NCBI RefSeq assembly: GCF_001315015.1
Contig: NZ_CP012914.1
Coordinates: 2,662,501-2,726,500, forward strand
DNA from: Azospirillum brasilense
Lineage (GTDB): Bacteria; Pseudomonadota; Alphaproteobacteria; Azospirillales; Azospirillaceae
Direction: 5' to 3'
DNA: 64,000 nt
The notes beneath the pieces are model-generated. The model worked only from the letters and a program-made list of their open reading frames with translations, made no database searches and was not told the origin of the DNA. How positions within the stretch are numbered: position 1 is the stretch's first letter; every line of letters begins with the position of its first letter. Made by a program: the position numbers and the translations under genes. Positions 9,503 to 18,063 of this stretch are shown here, piece by piece.

Positions 9503-10650
9503 TGACCGACCGCCGCAACACCCCCCACATCGTCGTCTCGGGCCGCCTTCCCCCGCCCATGGACGGGATGAGTCGGGTCACCGCCCTGGTGCTGGACCGC
9601 CTGCGCAACCGCGGTCCGGTGGAGGCCACGGTGGAGGTCGCGGACCTGTCGCCGGGCTGGAACGGCGGCGGCCTGCGCTACCACGCCGCCAAGGCGATGC
9701 GCGTCCTGCTGGCGGGCTTGCGGCTGGCGGCCGGGGCGACGATCCCCGGACGGCGCTTCTACATGCCGGTCGATTCGGGGCTGGGGATCTTCTACACGGC
9801 GGCGCTGGCCGGAACGGCGCGGCTGTTCGGCTATGAACGGACGCTGCACCACCATTCCTTCGCCACCATCTCCAAACCCACCTGGCGGATGAGCCTGCTG
9901 ACCCGGCTGGCCGGCACGGACTGCATGCATGTGCTGCTCTGCCCGGCCATGCAGGCGCGCTTCCAGGCGCTCTACCCGGCGGCGAAGACGGCGATGAGCG
10001 TCTCCAACGCCATCTTCACCCCGCCGGTGCCGCGGCCGCGCCACGGCAAATCCGGCCCGCTGCGCATCGGCCACCTGTCCAACCTGTGCGCCGACAAGGG
10101 GCTGGACACGCTGTTCACCCTGCTGCGCGCCCTGAAGACGGAGGGGGTGGACGTCAAGCTGGTGCTGGCCGGGCCCGGCCTGGGACGTATGGACAACGCG
10201 CTGGTCGCGGCGGGGCTGGCGGCCTTCGACGGCGACGTGGAGTATCGCGGCCCGGTGGACGACGATGCCAAGGCGGCCTTCTACCGCGACATCGACGTCT
10301 TCGTCTTCCCCACCCGCTACCGCAACGAGGCGCAGCCGCTGGTGCTGTTCGAGGCGATGGCGGCGGGCGTGCCGGTGCTGGCCTACGACCGCGGCTGCAT
10401 CGGCAGCGACATTCCCCGCCCCGGCCTCGTCCCGCAGGACCGGGACTTCATCCAGGCGGTGCTGCCGGCGCTGCGCCTGTGGGCCAAGGACCGCGACGCC
10501 TTGGCGCTCGCCTCCGAGCAGGCCCACGCCCGCGCCCGCGCCGCCCATGAGGCCGGGCACAGTGGCATGGACGCGCTGCTCGACCGCATCGCCGGGCCGC
10601 TGCCCGAAGCCGCCGGGCCGGCCGTCCGCCCGAAGCGCGCCATGGGCTGA
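9502..10650 (+). CDS. Glycosyltransferase family 1/4
   Basis: A 382-residue GT-B glycosyltransferase, third of a coupled set. The N-terminus has the acceptor-side motif SGRLPPPMDGMSRVT. The C-terminal domain has IGHLSNLCADKGLDTLF, LAGPG and the E-x7-E element in NEAQPLVLFEAMAAGVPVL. The gene ends six bases before the convergent Coq7-like gene, so it closes this forward operon. No hairpin terminator is evident in that six-base gap. Role in assembling the repeat unit is inferred from position. Confidence 0.88.
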   Translation: MTDRRNTPHIVVSGRLPPPMDGMSRVTALVLDRLRNRGPVEATVEVADLSPGWNGGGLRYHAAKAMRVLLAGLRLAAGATIPGRRFYMPVDSGLGIFYTAALAGTARLFGYERTLHHHSFATISKPTWRMSLLTRLAGTDCMHVLLCPAMQARFQALYPAAKTAMSVSNAIFTPPVPRPRHGKSGPLRIGHLSNLCADKGLDTLFTLLRALKTEGVDVKLVLAGPGLGRMDNALVAAGLAAFDGDVEYRGPVDDDAKAAFYRDIDVFVFPTRYRNEAQPLVLFEAMAAGVPVLAYDRGCIGSDIPRPGLVPQDRDFIQAVLPALRLWAKDRDALALASEQAHARARAAHEAGHSGMDALLDRIAGPLPEAAGPAVRPKRAMG

Positions 10651-10656
10651 GCGCCC

Positions 10657-11247
10657 TCACACCCAGCGCGCTGCCCTCACCCCCACGCGGGACAGGAACA
10701 CTGCCACCCCCGCCAGCGCGCGAGCGGTCCAGGGCGGTGCCGGGTCGAAGCGGGCGGCGTCACGGGCGTGGAGACGCTCGTCGAGGCGGCAGGCCTCCAA
10801 CAGATTCAGCAGGTCGGGATCGGGGGCGAGCCGCCGCGCCAGGGCGATCTGCCGGGCGTAATGCCCGTCCACCCACGCCTCCACCCCGGCGACCACAGCG
10901 TAGAAGTAGGGCGGGCCGAGCCACGCCGGCAGTCCGCCCATCACCCGGCCCGACCAGCGCCAGAAGGCCAGCGGCACGCTGCGCCTGTCCGGCGGCAGGA
11001 CCGCCTCGAACAGCCGCAGGTGCCGCCGCTCGACCCTTCGGTGGGAGGCGGCGAAGCGCAGGACCTCCGGATCGGTGGTGGCGCCGGCGACGCCGTCGTA
11101 GAGGGAAACCGCCACGGTCTCGCCGACATGGCTGGCGCGCAGCTCGCGCAGGATGCGCGGCGGCAGGGCGGACAGGTCGAATTGCGGCGGCGCCAGCCCG
11201 ATGGTGGCGGACGGCGGCGCCTCGGGCGACGGGCTGTGCGTGTCCAT
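10657..11247 (-). CDS. Coq7-like demethoxyubiquinone hydroxylase (ferritin-like di-iron protein)
   Basis: A 196-residue protein matching the Coq7/UbiF-type carboxylate-bridged di-iron family, which hydroxylates demethoxyubiquinone. The expected ligand pattern is present: Glu in SHVGETVAVSLYDG, ExxH in RRVERRHLRLFE, Glu in AGVEAWVDGHY and ExxH in CRLDERLHARDA. It lies on the opposite strand inside the polysaccharide locus, with its stop six bases from a convergent glycosyltransferase. It is preceded by the beta-helix gene, from which it is separated by only four bases. A quinone-biosynthesis role is plausible, but the setting is odd. It could be a paralogue used on another substrate. Confidence 0.72.
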   Translation of the reverse strand: MDTHSPSPEAPPSATIGLAPPQFDLSALPPRILRELRASHVGETVAVSLYDGVAGATTDPEVLRFAASHRRVERRHLRLFEAVLPPDRRSVPLAFWRWSGRVMGGLPAWLGPPYFYAVVAGVEAWVDGHYARQIALARRLAPDPDLLNLLEACRLDERLHARDAARFDPAPPWTARALAGVAVFLSRVGVRAARWV

Positions 11248-11251
11248 GGGC

Positions 11252-13204
11252 TCAGCGCGCCCCTTCCGGACCGATGCGCGACCAGGGAAGATCCTGGAAA
11301 CCGATCTTCAGAGCGGGAGAGTTCGGGCGCAGGCGGTAATCGTCCTTCGCCGGGTTCATGAAATAGGGGTCCGGCTGGTTGCCCCCCTGAATGGAGCGCG
11401 CCTGCGTGCGTTCCACCGGCGCCCCCGGCGCGCGCAGCCCGCGGCCCGGCCGGTCGAAGATGTTGTTCTCCAGCCGGTATTCGCCGCCGGTCAGCGTCGT
11501 CACCAGCTGCTCCACCGGGACGCGGGCGTGGATGATGTTGCGGCTGGCCTCGTTGTCGCGCAGGAAGCCGGCCGTCCCCGCCTTCGGCACCCATTCGAAG
11601 CGCAGGAAGCGGTCGCGCTCGTCGGTCAGCACGGCGATGTTGTTCTCCACCCGGTTGCCGTCGCCGCCATGGATGAAGACCGAGGCCCAGCCGGTGTCCT
11701 CCAGGAAGTTGCCCTCGACCCGCACGCCGTTGGTCAGGTCGTCCAGATAGACGCCGAACCCCTTGTAGCGGGTCATCCAGCGCCCCGCCGCGTCGGTGGC
11801 GATCCCGCCGGTCCCCCGGATGTCGTTGAAGCGGATGACCAGCTTGGTGTCGATGTCGCTGCGCCCCAGCGTCTCGATGGCGCCGAGGTCGGCGGTCTCC
11901 CGCCCGATGTCGCGGATGCGGTTGTACTCGATCACGTTGTCGGTGTTCTTCGTCTCCGGGTTCCAGTTCTTCATGGAGATGCCGTAGCGCGCGGCGTGCC
12001 GGATGTCGTTGTGGGCGATCTGCGTGCGGGTCACCCCGGCGCTCATGATGCCACCGCCGTAGAAGTTCACCTCGCCGACATGGCGGATGGTGTTGGCGAT
12101 GATGCGGTTGCCGGCGCTGCCTGGGGTCAGCTCGATCCCGCTGCGCCCCAGATGCTCCAGCCGGTTGCCGCGCACCTCGCTGTCCGCGACGCCGACCAGC
12201 AGCACGCCGGTTCCGACGGCGGAGAAGCGGTTGTCGAGGACACGGTGCCCCGAGCCGCCGGCCAGCCGCACCGCCGCCCCGTTGTAGGGCACGTCGGCGA
12301 AGGACAGCCCGTCGAGCGTGATGGAGTCCGCCTTCTCCGCCTGGATCAGCGGGGCGGTGCGCGCCACCACCGCCTCGCCGTCGCGGGCGAAGGCCGCCGG
12401 GTCCTGGGGGCGGAGCAGCAGGCGCCGGTCCTTGGCGCTCCAGGCGAACTGGCCGGGGAATTTCAGGAAATCGGGATGGCCGAGCAGGCGGAAGGTGCTG
12501 CCGTCGCGGAACGGGTACCAGCCGTCGCGGTCGAGCACCAGCGTGCCGTTGCGGTCGATGCGCTCGATGCCGCGGATGTCGTCGGCCTGCCGCTCGCGGT
12601 CGAGCGCCTGGACGCGCACACCGGGGACCGCCCAGGCCGCCTGGACGGTGCCGGGCGGAAAGCGGAACTGCCGCTTGTCGCCGCCGCCCTTGGTCTGCTG
12701 GGCGACGAACCAGCCGCTGCGGATCGGGTCCTGCGGGTCGAAGGCGCCGCTCTGCGCCGCGCGCAGCCGCACCCCGGCGGCGCTCACGTCCAGCCCCGGC
12801 TCGCGCGCCAGCGGGGCGGAGAGGACGCCATCCCGCTCCGCCTTGAAGCCCGTCACCACCTCGCCGCCCGACAGGACCGGGGTCTCGCCGGGGAAGGCGG
12901 CGATGCGCAGCCCGGAATCCTCCGGACCCAGCGTCACCGTGTCGGTCAGCCGGTGGGTGCCGCCGCGCAGCAGGATCAGGTGCAGCCCACGCTTGCGCGC
13001 CTCCTCCACCGCGCGGGCCAGCGTGGCGACCGGGCCGTCCCGCCCGTCCGGGGTGGAGGCGGCGACCCGTCCGGACCAGCGGTCGTCGCCCTGGGGGGAG
13101 ACGTGGATCGCCGGCTCCGCCGCGACGGACGGGGTGGGACCAGCCAGCAGCAGGACCAGCCACAACAGCCCGCCCGCGAAGAGTCCAGGAATCCGGCGCG
13201 TCAT
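11252..13204 (-). CDS. Secreted right-handed parallel beta-helix protein
   Basis: A 650-residue exported protein. The chosen ATG (13204) has GGAGGT five bases upstream and gives a clean signal peptide (MTRRIPGLFAGG... ending SVAA), so longer in-frame extensions are rejected. An N-terminal pectate-lyase-like region is followed by many short repeats of the type NRIIANTIRHVG, NDIRHAARYGISMKN and GNFLEDTGWASVFIHGG, characteristic of parallel beta-helix polysaccharide lyases, epimerases and related hydrolases. It probably acts on the locus polysaccharide in the periplasm or outside the cell. Its catalytic type cannot be fixed from motifs I can see. It is transcribed away from the polymerase gene. 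The 280-bp divergent gap (13205-13484) holds no feature I can support beyond its presumed promoters. Confidence 0.85.
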   Translation of the reverse strand: MTRRIPGLFAGGLLWLVLLLAGPTPSVAAEPAIHVSPQGDDRWSGRVAASTPDGRDGPVATLARAVEEARKRGLHLILLRGGTHRLTDTVTLGPEDSGLRIAAFPGETPVLSGGEVVTGFKAERDGVLSAPLAREPGLDVSAAGVRLRAAQSGAFDPQDPIRSGWFVAQQTKGGGDKRQFRFPPGTVQAAWAVPGVRVQALDRERQADDIRGIERIDRNGTLVLDRDGWYPFRDGSTFRLLGHPDFLKFPGQFAWSAKDRRLLLRPQDPAAFARDGEAVVARTAPLIQAEKADSITLDGLSFADVPYNGAAVRLAGGSGHRVLDNRFSAVGTGVLLVGVADSEVRGNRLEHLGRSGIELTPGSAGNRIIANTIRHVGEVNFYGGGIMSAGVTRTQIAHNDIRHAARYGISMKNWNPETKNTDNVIEYNRIRDIGRETADLGAIETLGRSDIDTKLVIRFNDIRGTGGIATDAAGRWMTRYKGFGVYLDDLTNGVRVEGNFLEDTGWASVFIHGGDGNRVENNIAVLTDERDRFLRFEWVPKAGTAGFLRDNEASRNIIHARVPVEQLVTTLTGGEYRLENNIFDRPGRGLRAPGAPVERTQARSIQGGNQPDPYFMNPAKDDYRLRPNSPALKIGFQDLPWSRIGPEGAR

Positions 13205-13484
13205 ATCACCTCCGTTCCGCACCCCAGCGAAACTGGCGGCGCGGGGCGGATGAAGCAAAAGCGCGGACGGGGTGCCTCGAAGGTGCCGCGCGGATAGCCC
13301 TGACCGGGCGGCCCTCGCCGTCTGCGCTCCCGGACGGGGGGACCCGACCGGGGCCGGCGGTGTTGCTTCCGGATGTGCCGCCTTCGCTTCCGGGGGCCGG
13401 CACGACGACACCGCCCCACCGGCCGCCACACCACCGGCCGTGGCTGGCGGTGCCGCGCGTTCACGAGGTAAGGCGGAGTCCGGC

Positions 13485-14882
13485 ATGATCGAAACGGCGT
13501 TGATCGCGCAGGTGCTGGTGGTGGCCCTGGTCGCCGTGGTGTTCCTCAGCACCGGCACCGCGTCGATGTTCCACCCGCTGACCTATTATCTGATCTTCCA
13601 CACGCTGGTCTTCGTGATCCGCCCGCTGCTGGTCCACGGCTTCGGCATCGACAACGCCTGGCTGTTCATGGGCTACTGGCCGAGTGCCGCGGAGTTCGTG
13701 AAGTCGCTGACGGTCAGTTCGGTCGCGCTGGTGGCCTTCTCCGTCGCCTGCGGCTGGGCCGGGCGGGTCAAGCCGGACCTCAGCCGGGCGCCCACCTTCA
13801 CCTTCGACCGGCTGGACATCACCGCCTTCGCCCTGACCGTGGCGGCGCTGGGGCCGCTGGCCATCTATTCGGCGATCCTGCGCCAGGACGGCGCCGACTT
13901 CACCGGCACCGGCGACGTGCAGATGGAGCGCGACCCGCTGACCGGCCAGCCGGTCTACGTCAACACCACCGGCTACATCGCCGAGGCCCATTCGATGGGC
14001 CTGCCGCTGACGCTGGGCATCATCTGGGTCAGCCGCTTCCACCCGCTGTCCTTCATCCCCTTCATCGCCTTCGTCAGCTACCGCGCCTATCTGGGCTGGG
14101 GGCGCTGGGCGATCATCATGGGCGTGCTGGGCATGGTGCTGCTGATCCTCTACCACACGCGCACCAAGTGGTTCCGCTGGTGGCAGCTCGCCTGCGGCCT
14201 GCCGGTGCTGCTGCTGTTCCACACGCTGGGCAACAACCGCGACTTCCTGCGCGGCGTGCTGGCCGGCACCGAGAATCCGGGCAAGCTGTTCAGCATCTTC
14301 CAGGGCGGCGAGGGCTCCTTCGTCGAGAGCGTGTCGAACCAGGACATCGCCAATTTCGACTTCCTGGCCTTCATCCTGTGGGCGGTGCCGCAGCAGTCAG
14401 GGACCTACACCTGGTTCACCCAGTACCTGCAACTGTTCACCGAGCCGATCCCACGCATGCTGTGGCCGGACAAGCCCATCGGCGCGCCGGTCAAATGGGT
14501 GTCGCTGCACGATTTCGGCAATTTCTCCAACCTGACCACCTCGCTGGCCGGCGACGGCTGGATGAGCGCGGGGTGGATCGGCGTGATCGTCACCATGGTG
14601 GTGGTCGGGCTGATCCTGGGCCGGCTGCACCGCTGGTTCTGGGAATCGGGATTCACCAACCGCTACGCGGTGCTGTTCTATTGCGCCTTCATCCCGCTCT
14701 CGCTGCAATGGTACCGCGACGGCAACATCACCATCGTCAAGTTCGGCTTCTTCTCGCTGCTGCCCATCCTGCTGTGGATCGGCGCGACCAAGGCGCTGCG
14801 CCTGTGGATCGGTGACTCCGCCGGGTCGCCGCTGGCGCAGAGCCGCATGTCGGTCTTCCGGTTCCCCGCGGACCGGGCGTGA
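13485..14882 (+). CDS. O-antigen/oligosaccharide repeat polymerase (Wzy-like) membrane protein
   Basis: A 465-residue polytopic membrane protein with about 10-12 hydrophobic segments and a large polar loop around residues 260-340 (GNNRDFLRGVLAG..., EGSFVESVSNQDIANF), the topology of Wzy-type polymerases. It would join lipid-linked repeat units at the periplasmic face. An in-frame extension to 13272 is rejected: the ATG at 13485 follows AAGGCGGAG and begins directly with a membrane segment. The stop overlaps the GTG start of the next gene (GTGA). Assignment rests on topology and context because Wzy proteins share little sequence. Confidence 0.8.
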   Translation: MIETALIAQVLVVALVAVVFLSTGTASMFHPLTYYLIFHTLVFVIRPLLVHGFGIDNAWLFMGYWPSAAEFVKSLTVSSVALVAFSVACGWAGRVKPDLSRAPTFTFDRLDITAFALTVAALGPLAIYSAILRQDGADFTGTGDVQMERDPLTGQPVYVNTTGYIAEAHSMGLPLTLGIIWVSRFHPLSFIPFIAFVSYRAYLGWGRWAIIMGVLGMVLLILYHTRTKWFRWWQLACGLPVLLLFHTLGNNRDFLRGVLAGTENPGKLFSIFQGGEGSFVESVSNQDIANFDFLAFILWAVPQQSGTYTWFTQYLQLFTEPIPRMLWPDKPIGAPVKWVSLHDFGNFSNLTTSLAGDGWMSAGWIGVIVTMVVVGLILGRLHRWFWESGFTNRYAVLFYCAFIPLSLQWYRDGNITIVKFGFFSLLPILLWIGATKALRLWIGDSAGSPLAQSRMSVFRFPADRA

Positions 14883-16060
14883 GGCGACCGGTGGCGGGCG
14901 GGCTGGACAGGATCCTTCTGCGCGGGCTGGCGCTGGCCGCCGCGCTGGTCCTGCCGCTGGCCTTCGCCCTGGACCCGCCCGACGGCGACCTGACGGAGCT
15001 GGGCGGCTACGCGGAGAACCGGTTCGGCCCCAAGGCACCGCAAGCGATCTTCGTACCGCCGTTGGCCGAGGCGGCACGGGTCGGTACCGGTTACGACGTG
15101 CTGGTGTTCGGCGACGGCTTCTCCCGCCCCGACGCGGAGGAGCGCCACGGTCGCTACGGCCATTACTGGACCGACCATCTGCGCAACCTGACCGGCTTGA
15201 CCGTCGGCGTGCGGCCCGCGGACGCCGCGACGCTGGCCGCGCAACTGGTTTCCCCCGAATTCCGCGAGCGCCCGCCCCGCGTCGTGATCCTGCAGTTATC
15301 GGAGAGCGCGCTGGAGACGCCGGTCGGCGGGCTGGAGCTGTCCACCGTCACCGCCCCCCGCCCCCACGGCGTGGCGGCCCCGCGCCCCCTTCCCGTCGAG
15401 CCGCTCAACCGCCAGCCGCGGTCCCTGGAGCGCAGCCGCGCCCAGGCCTGGAACCCGCCGCCGATCGGCCACGCGCTGGATCTGCTGGTCAAGGCGCTGC
15501 CGCGCGCGGTGCTGAACGTGACCGGCGGCCCGGTGCAGGAGCGGCCCCTGGCCTATGCCGGCCTGTTCAGCTCCGCCGCCGCGACGACCACCCTCTTCCG
15601 CGCCGAGGATTTCCAGCCCTGGCGCGCCGACCACCGCCTGCTGGAGGAGCGCCGCGCAAGCCTGCACGCGATCCAGGACGCGGTGGAGGCCAACGGGGTG
15701 ACGCGCTTCCTGCTGCTGGTCGCGCCGGACAAGGGGACGGTCTACGCCGATTTCCTGCTCGAACCGCCGCCCCACCGCTCCGCGGTGGACGAGGTGCTGG
15801 GCGCCGACCCGACGCTTCAGGCGGTGCCGCTGGCCGCCGGCCTGACGGCGCTGGCCGCCGGCGGGGTGCGGGATGTCTACGCGCCCAACGGCAGCCGCTG
15901 GGGATTGGAGGGGCAGCTCTACGCGGCGCGCACGGTCGCCCGCACGCTGGGGCGGCTGGGCGTGCTGACCGGCGCCGCCGACGCCTCGCCGGACGTCGCC
16001 ATCCTGCCCTGCCGGCCCGGCCAGGGCGACTGCACCCCCACCCGCACCCAAACCGACTGA
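14879..16060 (+). CDS. AlgJ/AlgX-like SGNH-fold protein, probably lacking catalytic residues
   Basis: A 393-residue protein with an N-terminal signal anchor (about residues 12-30), then a region resembling AlgX/AlgJ O-acetyltransferases: AENRFGPKAP, YDVLVFGDGFSRPD, a conserved FRERPPRVVILQLSESALE stretch, LLLVAPDKGTVYADFL, and PNGSRWGLEGQLYAA near the C-terminus. Active family members have GDSxS at the first site and a D-x-H-W near the last. Here these read GDGFS and NGSRW, so the nucleophile and the histidine appear absent. It may be an inactive scaffold or use another chemistry. It starts with GTG at 14879, overlapping the polymerase stop, so it is co-translated with it. The mapping of the motifs is by eye. 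Confidence 0.65.
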   Translation: MRRPVAGGLDRILLRGLALAAALVLPLAFALDPPDGDLTELGGYAENRFGPKAPQAIFVPPLAEAARVGTGYDVLVFGDGFSRPDAEERHGRYGHYWTDHLRNLTGLTVGVRPADAATLAAQLVSPEFRERPPRVVILQLSESALETPVGGLELSTVTAPRPHGVAAPRPLPVEPLNRQPRSLERSRAQAWNPPPIGHALDLLVKALPRAVLNVTGGPVQERPLAYAGLFSSAAATTTLFRAEDFQPWRADHRLLEERRASLHAIQDAVEANGVTRFLLLVAPDKGTVYADFLLEPPPHRSAVDEVLGADPTLQAVPLAAGLTALAAGGVRDVYAPNGSRWGLEGQLYAARTVARTLGRLGVLTGAADASPDVAILPCRPGQGDCTPTRTQTD

Positions 16061-16089
16061 TGGACAGGACCAGGAGGAACCGCCCAGCC

Positions 16090-17094
16090 ATGGCTCACGA
16101 CACATTTCCGGCGGACAGCGTCTCGAGAGACATCGCCCACGGCGTCGTGGCGATCGTCGTCACCCACAACCGCCTGCCGCTTCTGGCCACCTGCGTCGCG
16201 GCGATCCTCGGGCAGCAGCCGCGGCCGGAGCGGCTGGTGGTGGTGGACAGCGGCTCCAGCGACGGCACGCCCGAGTGGCTGGCCGCGCAGGCGGAGGAAT
16301 GGGGCGACGCGCTGGTCGTGGTGCGGCAGGCCAACTGCGGCTCCGCCGGCGCCTACCACACCGCCTTCGAGACGGCGCTCGGCTTCGGCGCCCGCTGGAT
16401 CTGGAGCACCGACGACGACGGCATCCCACAGCCCGGCGCGCTGGCCGAGCTGCTGGTCCAGGCCAAGCACCACGGCCTGTCCATGGTCGGCCCGCTGGTG
16501 CTGGCGGCGGAGGACCGCTCCACCCTGGCCTTCCCCATGCAGGGCACCCGCGACCCGGACAGCCTGATGGCGCGGGCGGTGGACGGGCTGGCGCCGGGCA
16601 CCATCGCCCTGTTCAACGGCACGCTGATCGGCCGCGCCGTCTTCGAACGGATCGGCAACGTGAAACGCGAGATGTTCATCTGGGGCGACGAGTACGAGTT
16701 CACCCTGCGCGCGCGCCGCGCCGGGCTGAAGGTCGGCACGGCGGTGAAGGCGCTCCACATCCATCCCGGCATGTCGCGGACGGAGCACAAGGTGCTGGGC
16801 GGCCGGCTGGGCACGGTGGAGACGATGCGGGCCGACCGGGCGCCGCATTTCTTCCGCAACATGGGCTACATCCACGCCACCTACGAGAAGGCCGGGGTGA
16901 TCCCGCGCATGATCGCCAAATACACCGCCCATTATCTGGTGAACCGGGACTTCCGCGGCCTGCGGGTCTTCCTGGACAGCTACCTGTCCGGCCTGCGCGA
17001 CGAGTATCCGGAGGAGCTGAAACGCCCGCCGGTCCGGCTGCCCCTGCCCGAGCGGCCGCGCGCCGCCTCGTCCTCCTCCAGCGAGGTCGCCTGA
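16090..17094 (+). CDS. Glycosyltransferase family 2 (GlfT2/rhamnosyltransferase-like)
   Basis: A 334-residue GT-A glycosyltransferase. It has the GT2 opening VVAIVVTHNRLPLLATCVAA, VVDSGSSDGTPEW, a metal-binding TDDDG motif and the acceptor-loop motif FIWGDEYEFTLRARRAG, followed by HIHP. The WGDE and HIHP pattern resembles galactofuranosyl and rhamnosyl transferases. Two ATGs are possible. The one at 16060 overlaps the previous stop (TGATG). The one at 16090 has AGGAGGA about 12 bases upstream and starts closer to the conserved fold, so it is preferred. It overlaps the next gene by one base. Confidence 0.87.
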   Translation: MAHDTFPADSVSRDIAHGVVAIVVTHNRLPLLATCVAAILGQQPRPERLVVVDSGSSDGTPEWLAAQAEEWGDALVVVRQANCGSAGAYHTAFETALGFGARWIWSTDDDGIPQPGALAELLVQAKHHGLSMVGPLVLAAEDRSTLAFPMQGTRDPDSLMARAVDGLAPGTIALFNGTLIGRAVFERIGNVKREMFIWGDEYEFTLRARRAGLKVGTAVKALHIHPGMSRTEHKVLGGRLGTVETMRADRAPHFFRNMGYIHATYEKAGVIPRMIAKYTAHYLVNRDFRGLRVFLDSYLSGLRDEYPEELKRPPVRLPLPERPRAASSSSSEVA

Positions 17095-18017
17095 TGCCCA
17101 GCGTCAGCGCCGTCATCGCCACCTTCAACCGCGCGCCGGAACTGCGCACGGCGCTGTCCCGCCTGCTCGCCCAGACGCACCCCGTCGCGGAGATCCTGGT
17201 GGTGGACGACGGATCCACGGACGGCACCGACGCCATGGTGCGGGGGGAGTTCCCCACCGTCCGCTACGTCCGGCTGCCGCACAACGCCGGGCTGATCTAC
17301 GCCCGCAACTTCGGCTTCGTGAACACGGCCGGCGACTACGTGCTGTCGGTGGATGACGATTCCTGGTTCGCCGAGCCGGACGGCCTCGCCCGCGCGGTGG
17401 CCTACATGGAGACGCACGCCGACGTGGCGGCGGTGGCCTGCAACATCGAGACGCGCGACGGCTTGGTCTATTTCCCGCAGCAGGCCGATCCCTTCGACGC
17501 GCCCTGGTACGTCGGCTGCGGCCATCTGCTGCGCCGCAGCGCGGTCGCCGCCACCGGCCTCTACATGCCGGAGCTGTACCGCCAGGGGGAGGAGAAGGAC
17601 CGCTGCCTGCGGCTGATCGGCGCCGGCCATCGGGTGGTCGCCCTGCCCGGCATCATGGTCTATCACGACAAGAGCGAGAAGGGCCGCAAGCCGGGGCTGG
17701 AGCGTTTCTACAACCACCGCAACGACCTGATCCGCGAAGTGGCCCGCTGCCCCGCCGGCCTGCTGCCCTGGCGCTTCGCGCGGAGCTGGATCGGCAACAG
17801 CTGGAAGAACCTGCGCCACGGCCCGCGGCTGACCGACCTGAAGGTCCTGCTGGCCCTGCCGGAGATCCTCCGCATCGGCCTGAAGCACCGCGCCCCCGTC
17901 AGCGAGGACGCCTACCGCCGCTGGCTGCACCTGTCCAGGACGGCCGCACCCGGCCTTCCCCAACCCGACCCGACCCCAAGCCACAATCCCCTCCCCTGCA
18001 AAGCGGGGGAGGGCTAG
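17094..18017 (+). CDS. Glycosyltransferase family 2, C-terminus formed by a palindromic repeat
   Basis: A 307-residue GT-A glycosyltransferase with SAVIATFNRAPELRTAL, VVDDGSTDGT, the SVDDDSWF metal site and a downstream GEEKDRCLRLIGAGH element. It starts with the ATG that overlaps the previous stop. The last ten or so codons (NPLPCKAGEG) and the TAG stop lie inside GC-rich repeat copy B (17989-18013), so the repeat has replaced or extended the original C-terminus. The preceding residues (PGLPQPDPTPSH) are also low in complexity. The catalytic fold is unaffected. It ends the forward polysaccharide genes and converges with the gene at 18064. Confidence 0.87.
   Translation: MPSVSAVIATFNRAPELRTALSRLLAQTHPVAEILVVDDGSTDGTDAMVRGEFPTVRYVRLPHNAGLIYARNFGFVNTAGDYVLSVDDDSWFAEPDGLARAVAYMETHADVAAVACNIETRDGLVYFPQQADPFDAPWYVGCGHLLRRSAVAATGLYMPELYRQGEEKDRCLRLIGAGHRVVALPGIMVYHDKSEKGRKPGLERFYNHRNDLIREVARCPAGLLPWRFARSWIGNSWKNLRHGPRLTDLKVLLALPEILRIGLKHRAPVSEDAYRRWLHLSRTAAPGLPQPDPTPSHNPLPCKAGEG
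17989..18013. repeat. GC-rich palindromic repeat, copy B
   Basis: A 25-bp palindrome (CCCTCCCCTGCAAAGCGGGG plus GAGGG). Read on the reverse strand it differs from the core of copy A (1857-1881) at one position. It overlaps the 3' end of the upstream glycosyltransferase gene and lies between two convergent genes. GGGAGGGGGC follows at 18017-18027, as in copy C. Confidence 0.8.
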
Positions 18018-18063
18018 GGAGGGGGCAAGCCGGCATCCACCGCACCTCCCCCTGAAAACACCC

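Noticed and set aside
13205..13484. Open frame in the gap between the beta-helix and polymerase genes
   Set aside because: No ribosome site or family; the sequence reads as GC-rich noncoding DNA between divergent genes.
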